Positions 1 to 11,409 of a DNA stretch of 64,000 bases are shown here, piece by piece. A program made the translations under genes and the position numbers. The notes under the pieces are model-generated. The model worked only from the letters and a program-made list of their open reading frames with translations. It was not told where the DNA came from and searched no databases. The stretch is from Rhynchospora pubera (Eukaryota > Streptophyta > Magnoliopsida > Poales > Cyperaceae). Where the stretch lies: NCBI GenBank assembly GCA_028095005.1, contig CM051461.1:40659968-40723967 (forward strand). Direction: 5' to 3'. How positions within the stretch are numbered: position 1 is the stretch's first letter; each line of letters opens with the position of its first letter.

Positions 1-413
1 GTCAACTGGGATGACGATCCAGCAACGTTAGTATTAAAATTTTTATTTTTTTTCTGTTATTATCAAAATTAATATGAACAGTAACGTTAGTATTAATTTT
101 TTCGGAAAGAAAGCCCTTTGCTGCTACTTCAAGACTTAAGTGCACATGAATTGCAGAGACCGAAAAAAATTAAAAGTGATAGTAAAATATTCAGGAATTT
201 CAGAAATATTACTTATATGAATTAAATAAATGGTATCACAATATCGTTCTTTGAAAGAACAAGACTGAAAGAATGATATCAGCTATTATGCCTTTTCCAT
301 TATTTGAATGATTGTTTTTAATGTTTTCAAATAAAATTTAATGTATTTTATTAAAAGGTAATGTATATTTGTTCTTAATGCATTTCATTTGTATTTTGTT
401 ATTTTATATTTCT

Positions 414-433
414 TATATATATATATATATATA
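414..433. repeat. (TA)n microsatellite, short
   Basis: About ten uninterrupted TA units in AT-rich intergenic DNA. Confidence 0.9.
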
Positions 434-723
434 ATTTAATTATTTCATTGAAAATAAATAGCAAGAAAAAAAATGTAAAATTTGCTATCGAAGAGTATTT
501 CAATATGGAGAACAAACTTGAACGGTTTAGATTGATCCTTCGAAATTTGGAACTCGAAAAATGACTCGATGGTACAGGGACAATATGTGCCTCATATATG
601 TATACACACAGACACGCACATAGAGAGAGAGATAAGTTAGGCTCAAGTTCTCTACTTTGAAATTAAATTTTCAAACCGAATTTTGAACTACATGAATCTA
701 CTCTATCTAAGGTACATATTTTA

Positions 724-725
<2 letters not shown>

Positions 726-803
<78 letters not shown>
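726..803. repeat. (AT)n microsatellite, about 39 units
   Basis: Uninterrupted AT dinucleotide run of about 78 bp, the longest in the window. It creates a spurious Tyr-Ile repeat open frame on the minus strand. Likely length-polymorphic. Confidence 0.95.
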
Positions 804-805
<2 letters not shown>

Positions 806-3683
806 CATGTTCGTTAAAATTAAGAATTGATACTAGGATAAGACCATTGTTATTTCGAATACACATCTTTTTCAGGATAGGACGGCTGCCTTATTTTGAT
901 AGTTGTTACTTTTAGAAGAAAAACAAAGTTTCTGATCTTCTCAGTACTAATTTCATACATTTAGTTATAAGTAACCTCAACTTATCTCACATGTTAGTTA
1001 TAAGTAATCTCATGTCATTACATGTCATTTCATTGAATCTCTCCTTATGATTAGAACACGTAAGTACGTAACGCGTTAATTGGGAGCAATAAACAGTCAA
1101 TACTTTCTAGAACACCAGCAGATTAATTATAATACTCCATCTAAACTAATTCAAGTAATGCTAGACAACAATTAAAAATAGTAACTTGCGAGAATACTCG
1201 ATCTTTATTTCCCTTCATTTAAGAGAAGGTTCCATTTCCTCAGTTTTTATGTACCATATATGCACGCATATCACATTCATTTTTTTAATTCATATTTCAA
1301 ATGCAAATAGTTGATTTTGCTCGTTTTCAGGGAAGATGCATCCCATGTGAAATTTTACAAATTTGGTGTTCTCTTTTATTAGATCAAAATGAAAACATTA
1401 AACCAGCAATGCTCATGAGCATTTTTCATGTGTGTGGCAGTGTAAAATTGTCTAATTTTTTTAGTTTGTTTTGTGTTAGATTAAGATATCATAAATCAAT
1501 TAAAACCAATCCATCATAGGTGATTACATTTGGTAATTTCGTTACCACTCGTTTGATATAGTACAAACTCTTTGTAAAAATTTATATGAACGCATTTTTA
1601 TTTAACAATATCAATTGTCTAGATTCAACATGAGAATATTCAATTTAATCCATCGATAACCAATGAACTTGTCGCATTGTGTATTTGTGTGACACCTAAA
1701 TTTATATATTATTGAAAACCTTCTCCTTTTTTTATAAATTGCATCGTCTTTATATGTATCGAGCTTGTGAACTCTCTTGAACTATCCTAGGATTTTCTTT
1801 ATATAAAAAACTCCACTCAAATATTTAGGACTTCTATATTTTTTATGGGTGACAATATTTGTAAGTTTGTCTAATTGAAAGAAAAATATCTTATATTTTG
1901 TTTTATTAACTGAAGAAATGCTAAAATTTCAATATTCTGGAAGCTTTATTTGATCGCAATTTTTATCTTCCCGCTATCTTGACCGAAATAGTAGAAGATA
2001 TTAGTACATCAGACAGTGGGAGAAATTTTGTTGTTGTAAATCTTTAGTTAATTAGTTAGTTAAAATTTAGTTCGGCTTCATTTCTTCATAGATAGTCTTT
2101 TTTTTCATGGCTTTATGTTTTTTTTGAAATAAGAGGCTACTTATTTATAGAGGCTTTAGCCCACTCTGTAAATTAGAGTTTATCTTTTCATGGCTTTATG
2201 TAACTCCTCTATTTACTATAACCTTTTCTGTGATTAATGCAGTGCTTGGCTATACTTTTTTTTTTTTAACTAATGCAATTGCTAGTTTGGTTATCGTCAA
2301 ACTATTTTTTTTTATATAAAAAATATAGTACCAAATATAGACAGCAAGAATACAACATCACACTATTTGAAATTAAATTGAATCCTGCTAATTAAAATGT
2401 TATTACGTATTAAATATAGTACCTTATCTACAATATAATAACTAGAACTAGAACTATAAGATAATATGTTGCATCATGAAATTATAGGATTGCTCTGTTG
2501 ACACTATTTTTCTTTTCATAAAAAATGGAATAAGAACCTTACATTTCTAGATACGATCTAGAACTAATTCCCACAACATCTTTTTTAGTAGTTCAACGCC
2601 AAAATATCATTTCTAAAAAAATAATATTGCAAGACGATAAGGATATTTCTTTTTCATATCTATCTTCTAGATGGTTTTACACATTCATTCTTTTAAAAAT
2701 ATGAATATTAATATAGTCTACCTCAAATTGGGTTTTCTTTAATTGAAAATCCTTTTCATATAAAACAAATGACGACTCCTAAGAATTAAAAAAAGTTGCT
2801 AAAAGGTTCGGCGGATAAGTTGGAAATTAAATTAAATGGAAGCAAGTGGGGTACGTAATGTGAGACACGATTTGCTTGCTGTCTGCTATTAATTTAAACG
2901 GAAAAGATTTACGTTGCCACTTGTTGAATCCCAAGATCAAACATCAGTATACATTTATCTTTTTTTCAACTTGGCTGTGTATGTAGTCCTAATTTTTTTT
3001 TCCTTTGTATTAATCTTTGTTCTTTTTTTTCCCCCTACAAACATTGGTACCTACCAAGAGTATTTTATGTGAATTGTTGTCATCCTTACTCAATCAATCA
3101 CATTGTTTGACCAAAAATAAAAGGTACATATGGGTGTAAATGGAAAGACCGCAAGTTTAAATTATTGAATAAAATTGGCAATTTTTAACAGCTAGGTGGG
3201 TATATTTGGACATTGCCACCTTGGCGACAGTTGGCAGCCCCTTCATTTGAAGTTGCAACTTTATTAAAGTGTTAATATAATATATTAATAATCAATTATT
3301 CATTTGTATTCGTATCTATATCATCTTGTTTAGCGATAAATAATATTAGTAATTATAAGTTAGATTACCTTTTTGTCAATATGAGTAGTTAGCGCTAAAT
3401 ATGGCCGTGTTATTAATTAATGGGACATTTCATCTGTACTCAAATTATTCTTTTGTTGGCATGTTAGTCATCTAGAGGTGATGATCCGGACAACATTAAA
3501 AATGATCCGTAACTACTTAACTTTTTATAAATGACAATAGTGCCCTCATGGCAAACAATCTTTTAACTTAACCTTTTATTTTTTCCGAACAACTTTTATT
3601 CTGTGGCTCTAGTTTTTCAAAAAAAAAAAAGAGAAATATTTGAGATGTTTCCTACCTCAAGCACGCGCCATCATCTTCATTGT

Positions 3684-3831
3684 GGCTGTGTTTGGATGGG
3701 AGTGAGAATAAGAGAATAAGAGCAGATGAGAATAAATTTATTATTAAACAATTCAAACTCTTCACAAAGTTACACACTTACCAATACTTCTTCCCTTATT
3801 CCTCTTATTCCCACACCATCCAAACGGAGCC
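3684..3831. mobile_element. Tourist-like MITE (PIF/Harbinger type), copy 1
   Basis: Ends GGCTGTGTTTGGATGG and (right, reverse complement) GGCTCCGTTTGGATGG are inverted. The interior shares the block AACTCTTCACAAAGTTACAC with other copies in this window. Flanking trinucleotides (TGT/TTG) do not match, so the target duplication is decayed here. Lies inside the Mutator-like element at 3476-4429. Confidence 0.8.
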
Positions 3832-3852
3832 TTGTGTTAAAAAGATCACATA

Positions 3853-4015
3853 GGGCCTGTTTGGATGCGTTGGGAATATGAGAATTTTTCAATTCTTAAG
3901 CATAAATTTATTATAAACAATCCAAATTCTTCACAAAGTTATACACTTCCCAATAAATTTATGCCTAGGAATAGAAAATTTCCTAAATTCCTAAGCGATC
4001 TAAACATAAGTGATT
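3853..4015. mobile_element. Tourist-like MITE, copy 2 (degraded right end)
   Basis: Starts GGGCCTGTTTGGATGCG and contains the family core TTCACAAAGTTATACACTTC. The right end is only recognisable as GATCTAAACA, so the 3' border is approximate. About 20 bp from copy 1. Confidence 0.7.
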
Positions 4016-4438
4016 GAAAATTCGTATTTATCGTTAAAAAAATTAAAAAAATTGTAAAATATGGTTAAAAAATCAAATCAACAATACATCATATAATACT
4101 CAATTAAGTATTAACTAAGTAATTATTAATTGTGACATAAGAATTTCTTAATCGACGAAAGGTTGTCCTGATGAGTAAAATAAATATCAAAACAAAATCA
4201 ACGAAAATTTTAAAACAACAACAATACAGCTGTGCTCTCTCTCAGACTTAGCATTGGCGTGAAACATAGAGAAATATATGGTTAAGGAAAGCACAATTAA
4301 AGGAAAGTTATTAGAGTAAATTTAGGAAATAAATATAATATATTTCTTAACTGATGTGAGAGTATTTTTGACATAAAACTGCATAAATGCTGTTCGGGAC
4401 TAAATTAGTTGTTGTGCGGATCACTTCCCGTCATCTAG

Positions 4439-5528
4439 CAGTATCTTGGAAAAGCACATGTATATTCCTAATTTAATACAACCATTTCTAAGTATAGCAA
4501 TATTACTTTATGCAATCACTTGTAACTTGTAAGATGGTTTAAATCCAGCAATAAATTTCAAATTTACCTTTTGTTTTAAGATAAATTAGGTCAAGCCTGC
4601 CAACTTATTTTTAAATAACATATCCATAAAGGACCCAACCTGATTCGAACTTGTAACATTTCACTCAATATGTATTGTTTTTTTGCCGCTAGACAAAAAA
4701 TTGGTTCTCCAAAATCACCTTTTGTTTGATAAGAGGGGATTCTGACATCACAAGTTGTCAAAATTTCATTTGTTTTTTTTTTCGTTAATACTTAAAATTT
4801 CAAATTAAAATGACAAATTCAAATAACTGATCTTGTCTTCCTTTTCGTTTGAGATATATTGACATAATTTTTCGTAATTAAGTTCTTTTTAGTTTATTTT
4901 ATACAAGATTTAACTACGGTGTCTCATTTTAAGTGGTTCATTTTTGGAATTATTGGTAAACGTAGCTGTTTGAGATGGTATTTTCAACATAAAAAATTTG
5001 AAATGATATTTTTTTAATCTTTATAGTATTAATAGTAAAAGGTTTGTTGTGATTTATGTCACCAAAATACTATATATAACACTAGAATCCTCTCCTCTTA
5101 ATACAAAGATTTCATCCATATATCTTGTGTGTTTAAAAATTTGGATTAATTTAAGGGCTATGAATTCAAATTTCACATATTTTATATTTTACTTGAACAC
5201 TGATTGTTTGTCAATGATAATTAATTTCTTGATAACGGAGTATCTAGTGGTTTAGTTTGTCCCACGCCAATCTTTTAATCTTACTGACATAATCACAAAT
5301 TTCATTTTCAGTAAGGTTTAAACTATTCCAATATACTTGTTGCAATACATGGCATGCTGTAATAGAGACTTTTATGCACTAAAACATTATATAACAATTG
5401 GTCGATTACTTTTACACTAATTATTTCTTTTCATGTAAGACAAGCACCCATTAATTCTTTTTACATATACTTCAACTCAGCTCATGTTGAAAACTTAATA
5501 ATTTCTGAACTTATATTGTAAAAGATTA
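4439..5528. other. AT-rich intergenic DNA, nothing recognised
   Basis: No supported gene. The single short open frame at 5049-5255 has no family resemblance and no splice context. Confidence 0.55.
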
Positions 5529-5536
5529 TCAATAAC

Positions 5537-5717
5537 CAGGGGCGGATCTACCACCGGGGCGGGTGGGGCTAGAGCCCCACCTAATGCCGTCGAGCCCTTG
5601 GAGCTCCCCTTTAGCCCCAGCTAATTTTTTCTGCCATTGAAGCACTCAAAAGTGGGACTGAAGACTTAAACAGAGGTTGTCAAATTCACCTAGATATTTT
5701 TTCTAGATCCGCCACTG
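5537..5717. mobile_element. hAT-type MITE, 181 bp, with 8-bp TSD
   Basis: Ends CAGGGGCGGATCTA and TAGATCCGCCACTG are inverted, the CAGNGGCGG type common in plant hAT MITEs. An exact 8-bp direct repeat TCAATAAC flanks it at 5529-5536 and 5718-5725. Non-coding. Confidence 0.9.
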
Positions 5718-5820
5718 TCAATAACTCTGTTAGTGGGTCAATGGAACTTTTAAACAAAAAATAGATATCCTTTCAATGTTTGAATGAGTCAACGTGACGT
5801 TGGGTTCAATAGGGTAACGC

Positions 5821-6447
5821 TAGGGCTGTATATGAGCTGAGTTCGAGCAAGTTGGGGACAACTCAAACTCAGCTCAGTTGTAACTCGAGCTGAGTTGAGC
5901 TGAGTTAAAAATACTTTCGAGCTTTTTAAGCTAGCTCAAACTCGACTCATCCCAAACTCGAGCTAGCTCATTGGCTCATGAGTTAGCTTGGAATAAACAT
6001 ATATCCTTCAAATTTTATTTATTTAATCCATATGTTATTCTAGTATTAAATTTTTTTGACATATACAATATTGTAAACAATAAAATTGTTGTATTTTATA
6101 TTTTTTTATTGATTTGAAACAAAATATTTATTGAAACTCAATCTATCATATGTAATATTATCTAAAATAAAAATATATAAGAAAAAAATTCTTATTATTA
6201 ATTTATAAATTTTTAATACTCATAAATTATGTTGATAATATATATTTGAAATATAAATTTTTTATGTCACGAGTCAACTCACGAGTTGCGAGCTGAGTTG
6301 ACCTCAACTCAAACTCGACTCGTCAACTAACCGAGTTAGTTCAGTTCGAGTTCTACCAACTCGAGTTCAGTTGGCTCGAGTTGCAATCGAGCTTTCTGAG
6401 TCGAGTTCGAGTTAGCTCACGACTTACGAATTTTTTGCTCACCCCTA
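5821..6447. mobile_element. hAT-like non-autonomous element with subterminal GAGCTGAGTT repeats
   Basis: Starts TAGGGCTGTATATGAGC and ends GCTCACCCCTA (reverse complement TAGGGGTGAGC), flanked by the exact 8-bp repeat GGTAACGC at 5813-5820 and 6448-6455. Both terminal ~120 bp are filled with short motifs such as GAGCTGAGTTGAGCTGAG and CTCGAGTT in both orientations, as expected of hAT transposase-binding subterminal repeats. The centre is AT-rich and non-coding. Confidence 0.88.
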
Positions 6448-6672
6448 GGTAACGCCAAATTTTTATTAGTTTATTTTCCTTTTCATTTGGTCTGTTAATC
6501 GATACAACCATAAGTATTTCTTTTTTTATAAAATACAAAATTATTTCTTTTTTAAAGCAGGCTTTAATATGTCCGGCATTTTTTCATCAATTTCATTTTG
6601 AACTCATTCTCTATTTAAAAACGACAGGATTATTGGTTGCTGAATTTCACATTAGTTGGGTAATTTGTGTTA

Positions 6673-6829
6673 GGATGCGTTTGGATAGTTGGAAGAAAGA
6701 AGAAGAAGAAGGAAGAAGAAGAAAAAAAATTATAAACAATCCAAACTCTTCACAAAGTTACACACTTCCCAATACTTCTTTTCACTTCTTTCCTTTTTCC
6801 CTTCTTCCCACACCTATCCAAACACACCC
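6673..6829. mobile_element. Tourist-like MITE, copy 3, TSD TTA
   Basis: Ends GGATGCGTTTGGATAG and CTATCCAAACACACCC. Flanked by TTA on both sides (6670-6672 and 6830-6832), the PIF/Harbinger target site. Contains AACTCTTCACAAAGTTACAC. The subterminal part is a purine-rich GAAGAAGAAGG tract and the other end its pyrimidine complement. Confidence 0.9.
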
Positions 6830-6832
6830 TTA

Positions 6833-7631
6833 GTGTGTTAATTGAGGAAAATATAACGGGTTATAAAAGTTCACAATTTTTAAATATGAATAGCTTGTTC
6901 TTTTTAAAAATTTGTGAGTAAAATCAGTGTGAATTACTTGTTCATGAATATAGAATTGTTATTTAGATATGTTTTAAGAATAAAGAATGAATTAAAATAA
7001 TGTAATAATTGTTATTGAAGTAAAAACAACAATACTTATATCTTGTTCCATCATTTCATGATAGGAAAACAAATAATGCATGGAATATTTATTTCCTAGT
7101 GTCAATTAGTTAGCCCATGTCTACTAGTTTTGAATAAGTCCTCATTCAGTGGCTACAAAACAATATGAAATGTCATTTTGGTAACAAACCCTTAACGTAA
7201 AGGTTTTGAATTCATTTCTATGAGAAAAAAAACAAACTCGCTGACCATTCATATTGGATTCCATGCATATTCATTCTGTAAGATCAATATTGAATTAAAA
7301 TTTAGAGTTCTTTGGATGAATTAAGCATGGTTATCCTTTCTAGTTTTCTTTCAAAAGTCTACACTCTACATAAACCCTGCTCTTGGCTAACCCTGCCATA
7401 TAGCCAAGAGCCAAGAGCCAAGAGGCTACCATCTTCAACAGTTCAACGAGTCATGTCTTACTACAGCTAGCCATTCCATCACTACCTCATAAGACACTTC
7501 TTTTGCAGATTTATAAATCCCACGGGCCTAGTCCGCCAAAAATCATTTTTGTAATGGTAAACATATTTTGGTTGGACCAAGTCATAAGACCAATCTTTCT
7601 CGAATTCGTAGAGAAACTGCCCCAAATCAAG

Positions 7632-7666
<35 letters not shown>

Positions 7667-10016
7667 TATATTCAAATTTGGTTTTTCTGTAGTCATAAAC
7701 TATATATAAACTTTACTCAAGTACCCTTCCCCAGTTCCCCAAACAATATCAGCTGCTGACATTGACAATATTATTTATGTACCCTCGTCTTCTAAACGGA
7801 CAAAATTGAAATAAAAAAAATAAAACAAAGCTTCTTAACGCAGGACACCAAAATTTTAACCTATTCCTTTGTTGCCATAGTGACCTCTGAAATCTAACTT
7901 TACTAGAATAATATGTCAGACAAACTAGAACCGGCCAGAACCCTGTGAAGATTTGTTAAACATAAAATAATTTAAAATCCATAGCAGATTAAATTTGAGC
8001 TCAAAATAAATATTAAACAGAAACAAAATTTAATTGTAAAGAAAATGAAATTCGATATAAAATATATATTAAAAAAAATATTTTTTTTTAAATCCCCTTA
8101 AATTAAAACCTGATATGACCTTAAAAAAAACCTGATAAAGATTTTAAAAAATTGGATGGTCGAAATCATAATTATTTAAACTCAAAAGCTTGTAGAATCT
8201 GAAAATATAGTACAATAAGAGTCCAATACTTGGCCTTGAAATTAATTTGAATCCAGCTCGATCTTATCATTACAAAATCCAACTCGTCTGATACCCTGAT
8301 TCGCATCTGAACCCTACACTTCAATTATACTTAACACTAGAATCAATCAAATCAAACAATCCAACAACGCAATCCAATCTAGATTGATTTGAATTTCAAT
8401 ATTTCGAACCCAATCAATCCAAGTCATGAAGTCAACAATTTTTTAAAATAAACCAATCTAGTACAACCTGAACTCAATATTCTTATATATACATCTAAAA
8501 AAAAAAATTGGTGTGAATTTGTCAAGTATTTGTTATTAGATAATTGTATATATTGGAATTATTCCGATATCTGAATAATTGATAAATTTGATATTACTAA
8601 CATATGATTATTTTATTTACCAGTTATAATCAAATAGTATATTGACAGCGAGATTGATTGATGCAACCCTTCATATACCGCTGTTTACTAGAAGTCCATA
8701 TTTTTTTAAGTAGTAATATCAACAGATATATATTGTTATAATATTATGTGTGAATATAATGTATTTTAAAAATAATATGTTGTACTAGTTTTCTATTTAG
8801 CTTTGCAGATGTTCATTTCCCTGTTGTTAAATGTATAATAAAAGCACAAAATAAGAAACCTGATAAATACAAAGTCCTTACATTGGGGGTAAAATCATTC
8901 ATACGAAGATTTAATTCAAAACAATTTCATTTTTCGATTTTCTTTTCCACGGAGAACCTTTTTTGTCGCTTCTGGCTTAGATTGAACGAATAAAAAAGAA
9001 TCTTAGCTAGATATTAGCTAAGTTATTGATTGGCATAATTTTAGGCTTTTTTAAGCAATAATTGAGTGGTTCCAATTTTATGCGAGACTGACTTCGAGGG
9101 AATTTATTTACTGTTAATTGGCTAATTCAAATCTTTCGTTGTCATTATTTCGTCATTGTTCCATTCAAGTAGACTAGTGTAGTGGTGTCGTTATAAATAA
9201 AAATAGTAAAAACAACTCCTGTTTTGTTATGAGCCTGCGTGTTTGATCACATCTAAAGATCCGGTTTGTGCAGACTGTCCCAAATATTTTATGAAAATTA
9301 TTATATATTTTTTCATTTTCATAATACGTGCTATTATTGAAGACACATATTAGAGCAATTATTATTTTTATATGAACTTGTAATACAAGTTGGAATAGTC
9401 ACTAGCTAGATGTGGTCAATAACTTAGACAGATTTATTTGACAAATTTACATGACATAAGAAATGAAAAGTTACATGACACAAGATATACATGAATTAGA
9501 ATATATAATTATATATATATCTTTTACCGTTTGGAGGAAAGTTCCAAAAATCCTATAACCCTCGGAATAGAAAGTTTAGGTCAAAATTACTTATTTCTTT
9601 TATTTATATTTTATTTCTTCGTAGAAAAATAAGACTTGATAATTTATGAAAATCCCAGATTACACTTGAAATCCTAGAAGCTTCTTGCTGGGCAATTTCC
9701 CCCCTACCTTTTTTATATCTAATAACAATTATGTTCTGTAATCGGATTCTTAATTTTTTTTTATGATAGATAGCTACCGCCAAAAACATGGAAAAACAGT
9801 CTATGGCATGTCAAAAAAAATAAAATAAATAAAACCTCTCGTAGGTAAGGGAATTGCAAATTTGCAGTCCTAGTCAAACTCAAATTTCGATTTTTATAAA
9901 AAAATGGAATCTGAAAAGACGGTTGCATTTATTTCACTAATTGCATGAACATTTATTCTGTCCTTTGAGCTAACAAAAGCGCAAAATTTTCTTTTTCCAA
10001 TATTTAGTATGTCTAA
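6833..10016. other. AT-rich intergenic DNA
   Basis: No gene supported. Contains the TA tract at 7634-7663 and a triplicated CCAAGAG motif near 7400-7425. Remaining open frames are short and unrelated to known proteins. Confidence 0.55.
7634..7663. repeat. (TA)n microsatellite
   Basis: About 15 TA units, uninterrupted. Confidence 0.95.
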
Positions 10017-10155
10017 GGCTGTGTTTGGATGGGAGTGAGAATAAGAGAAGATGAGAATAAATTTATTATTAAACAATTCATACTCTTCACAAAATTACAT
10101 ACTTCTCAATACTTTTTCTATACTTCTTTCCTTATTCTTCTTATTCCCACGAGCC
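10017..10155. mobile_element. Tourist-like MITE, copy 4, TSD TAA
   Basis: Starts GGCTGTGTTTGGATGGG and ends CCCACGAGCC. Flanked by TAA at 10014-10016 and 10156-10158. Compared with copy 1 the right TIR has lost about 12 bp (the ATCCAAACG part) but the terminal GAGCC survives. Interior ACTCTTCACAAAATTACATAC matches the family core with mismatches. Confidence 0.85.
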
Positions 10156-10158
10156 TAA

Positions 10159-11400
10159 AAGAAAAAGCGCAAGTAGACTAACCAAGTAACCATCATCTGT
10201 GGCCTGTGGGCAAGTAGTATATTATTGTGTGGTCACTGGTCAGTGTGAATGGGAGAAGAAAGGAGAAAAATGTATTTATTGGTCTTCCCTTGACGGTAAA
10301 ATATCTGTTTTTTTTTAAAGATAAAATTAGAAATCAAGCCTCCCAACTTATATTTTTAAATTGACGGTAAAATATCTGTTGTCCATACGCTTATTTAGTA
10401 AACCTCATAAATTACTTATCTTTGCTCAGAATAAAATTTTACTAACTATTTACTTTTAAACTTATTCCTTTAAGAGAAGGGAATTACTATCACATTAATT
10501 CGTACATTTAATATGTTAATAAATTGGAGGACCCATCGTATCTTCAAAAAAAAAAAATAATAATAAAAATAAAAACCTATATTTAATAGTTAGATATCAC
10601 ATCTGATATACTGAACTTGCAGTAATGTTTGCCGCAGTTTTTTTGGACAAAGGTTTCACTCCTCTATCGTGGAAATAATCTAGATCAGTTCATAACTAGT
10701 GTTAGAAATTCTAACAATTAATGACAACACACAATTTTTTGGCTTGTTATTTTTTCAACAATTTATGTGAAAATTAAATGAAATAGTTTTTGCCTACTAT
10801 AATAATTTCGTAGTGCCATGTGGATCTTAAATAGCATGCTAACGAAACGAACTCAGAAAAGAAATTCAATGCGGAATTGTATCCATATATACCATACATG
10901 CAATTATTGAGAAGCATAGATAGATGATATAAAATTTCAAGATAAAATACATCCAAGGGATGAAAAATGGTCTAATAAGCGTTCAAATACGGATCCAAAA
11001 TAGATAAATAATTGATATTTCTATCGGTTCACCGGACATTACACAATAGTCGGCATAAACAATCGGTTGACCCTAACAGGTCCTAATTTATATATACTTA
11101 TACCAGTCAAGTTGATATTGATAACCAATGATAAGCCAGGAAGAATATACCTAATAACCTTCCCACTCACCCAACTCAAGAATTGAATATCTAAAATTTC
11201 TACTGCAACCCCAAGTTGGTGGATAATCATCTAAAGTTTAATAAAAATATTCAATTAGAAATCGTGGGCTCCTTCCTAAGTAAAATAGTTCGTTAATTTA
11301 ATTATGTGATTCAGTGATTGTTTTTAATAAAGAGAGAGATCATAGTCCTCGAACTTTTTTAAAATTAAATGCATAAAGGATTTGAATTTTTTATCTCTTG
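10159..11400. other. Intergenic DNA, nothing recognised
   Basis: AT-rich and non-coding by inspection. Open frames of 60-63 codons on the minus strand lack any recognisable domain. Confidence 0.5.
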
Positions 11401-11409
11401 AAATAAAAT

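Larger units (their letters stand above)
1..3466. other. AT-rich intergenic DNA, no gene seen
   Basis: Strongly AT-rich sequence with many stops in all frames. Open frames are under about 75 codons and look random or arise from the TA microsatellite. No splice-linked coding pattern, tRNA or TIR element was recognised. The only structured content is the two TA tracts listed separately. Confidence 0.6.
3476..4429. mobile_element. Mutator-like non-autonomous element (9-bp TSD)
   Basis: The ends are loosely inverted: left AGGTGATGATCCGGACAAC, right (reverse complement) GGGAAGTGATCCGCACAAC. They are flanked by an exact 9-bp direct repeat GTCATCTAG at 3467-3475 and 4430-4438, the target-site size of Mutator-like elements. 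Interior is non-coding and carries two Tourist-like MITEs (3684-3831 and 3853 to about 4015), which must be younger if the outer borders are right. TIRs are short and diverged, so superfamily is inferred mainly from the 9-bp duplication. Confidence 0.7.

Noticed and set aside
663..866. Open frame encoding a Tyr-Ile repeat
   Set aside because: Translation of the AT microsatellite at 726-803.
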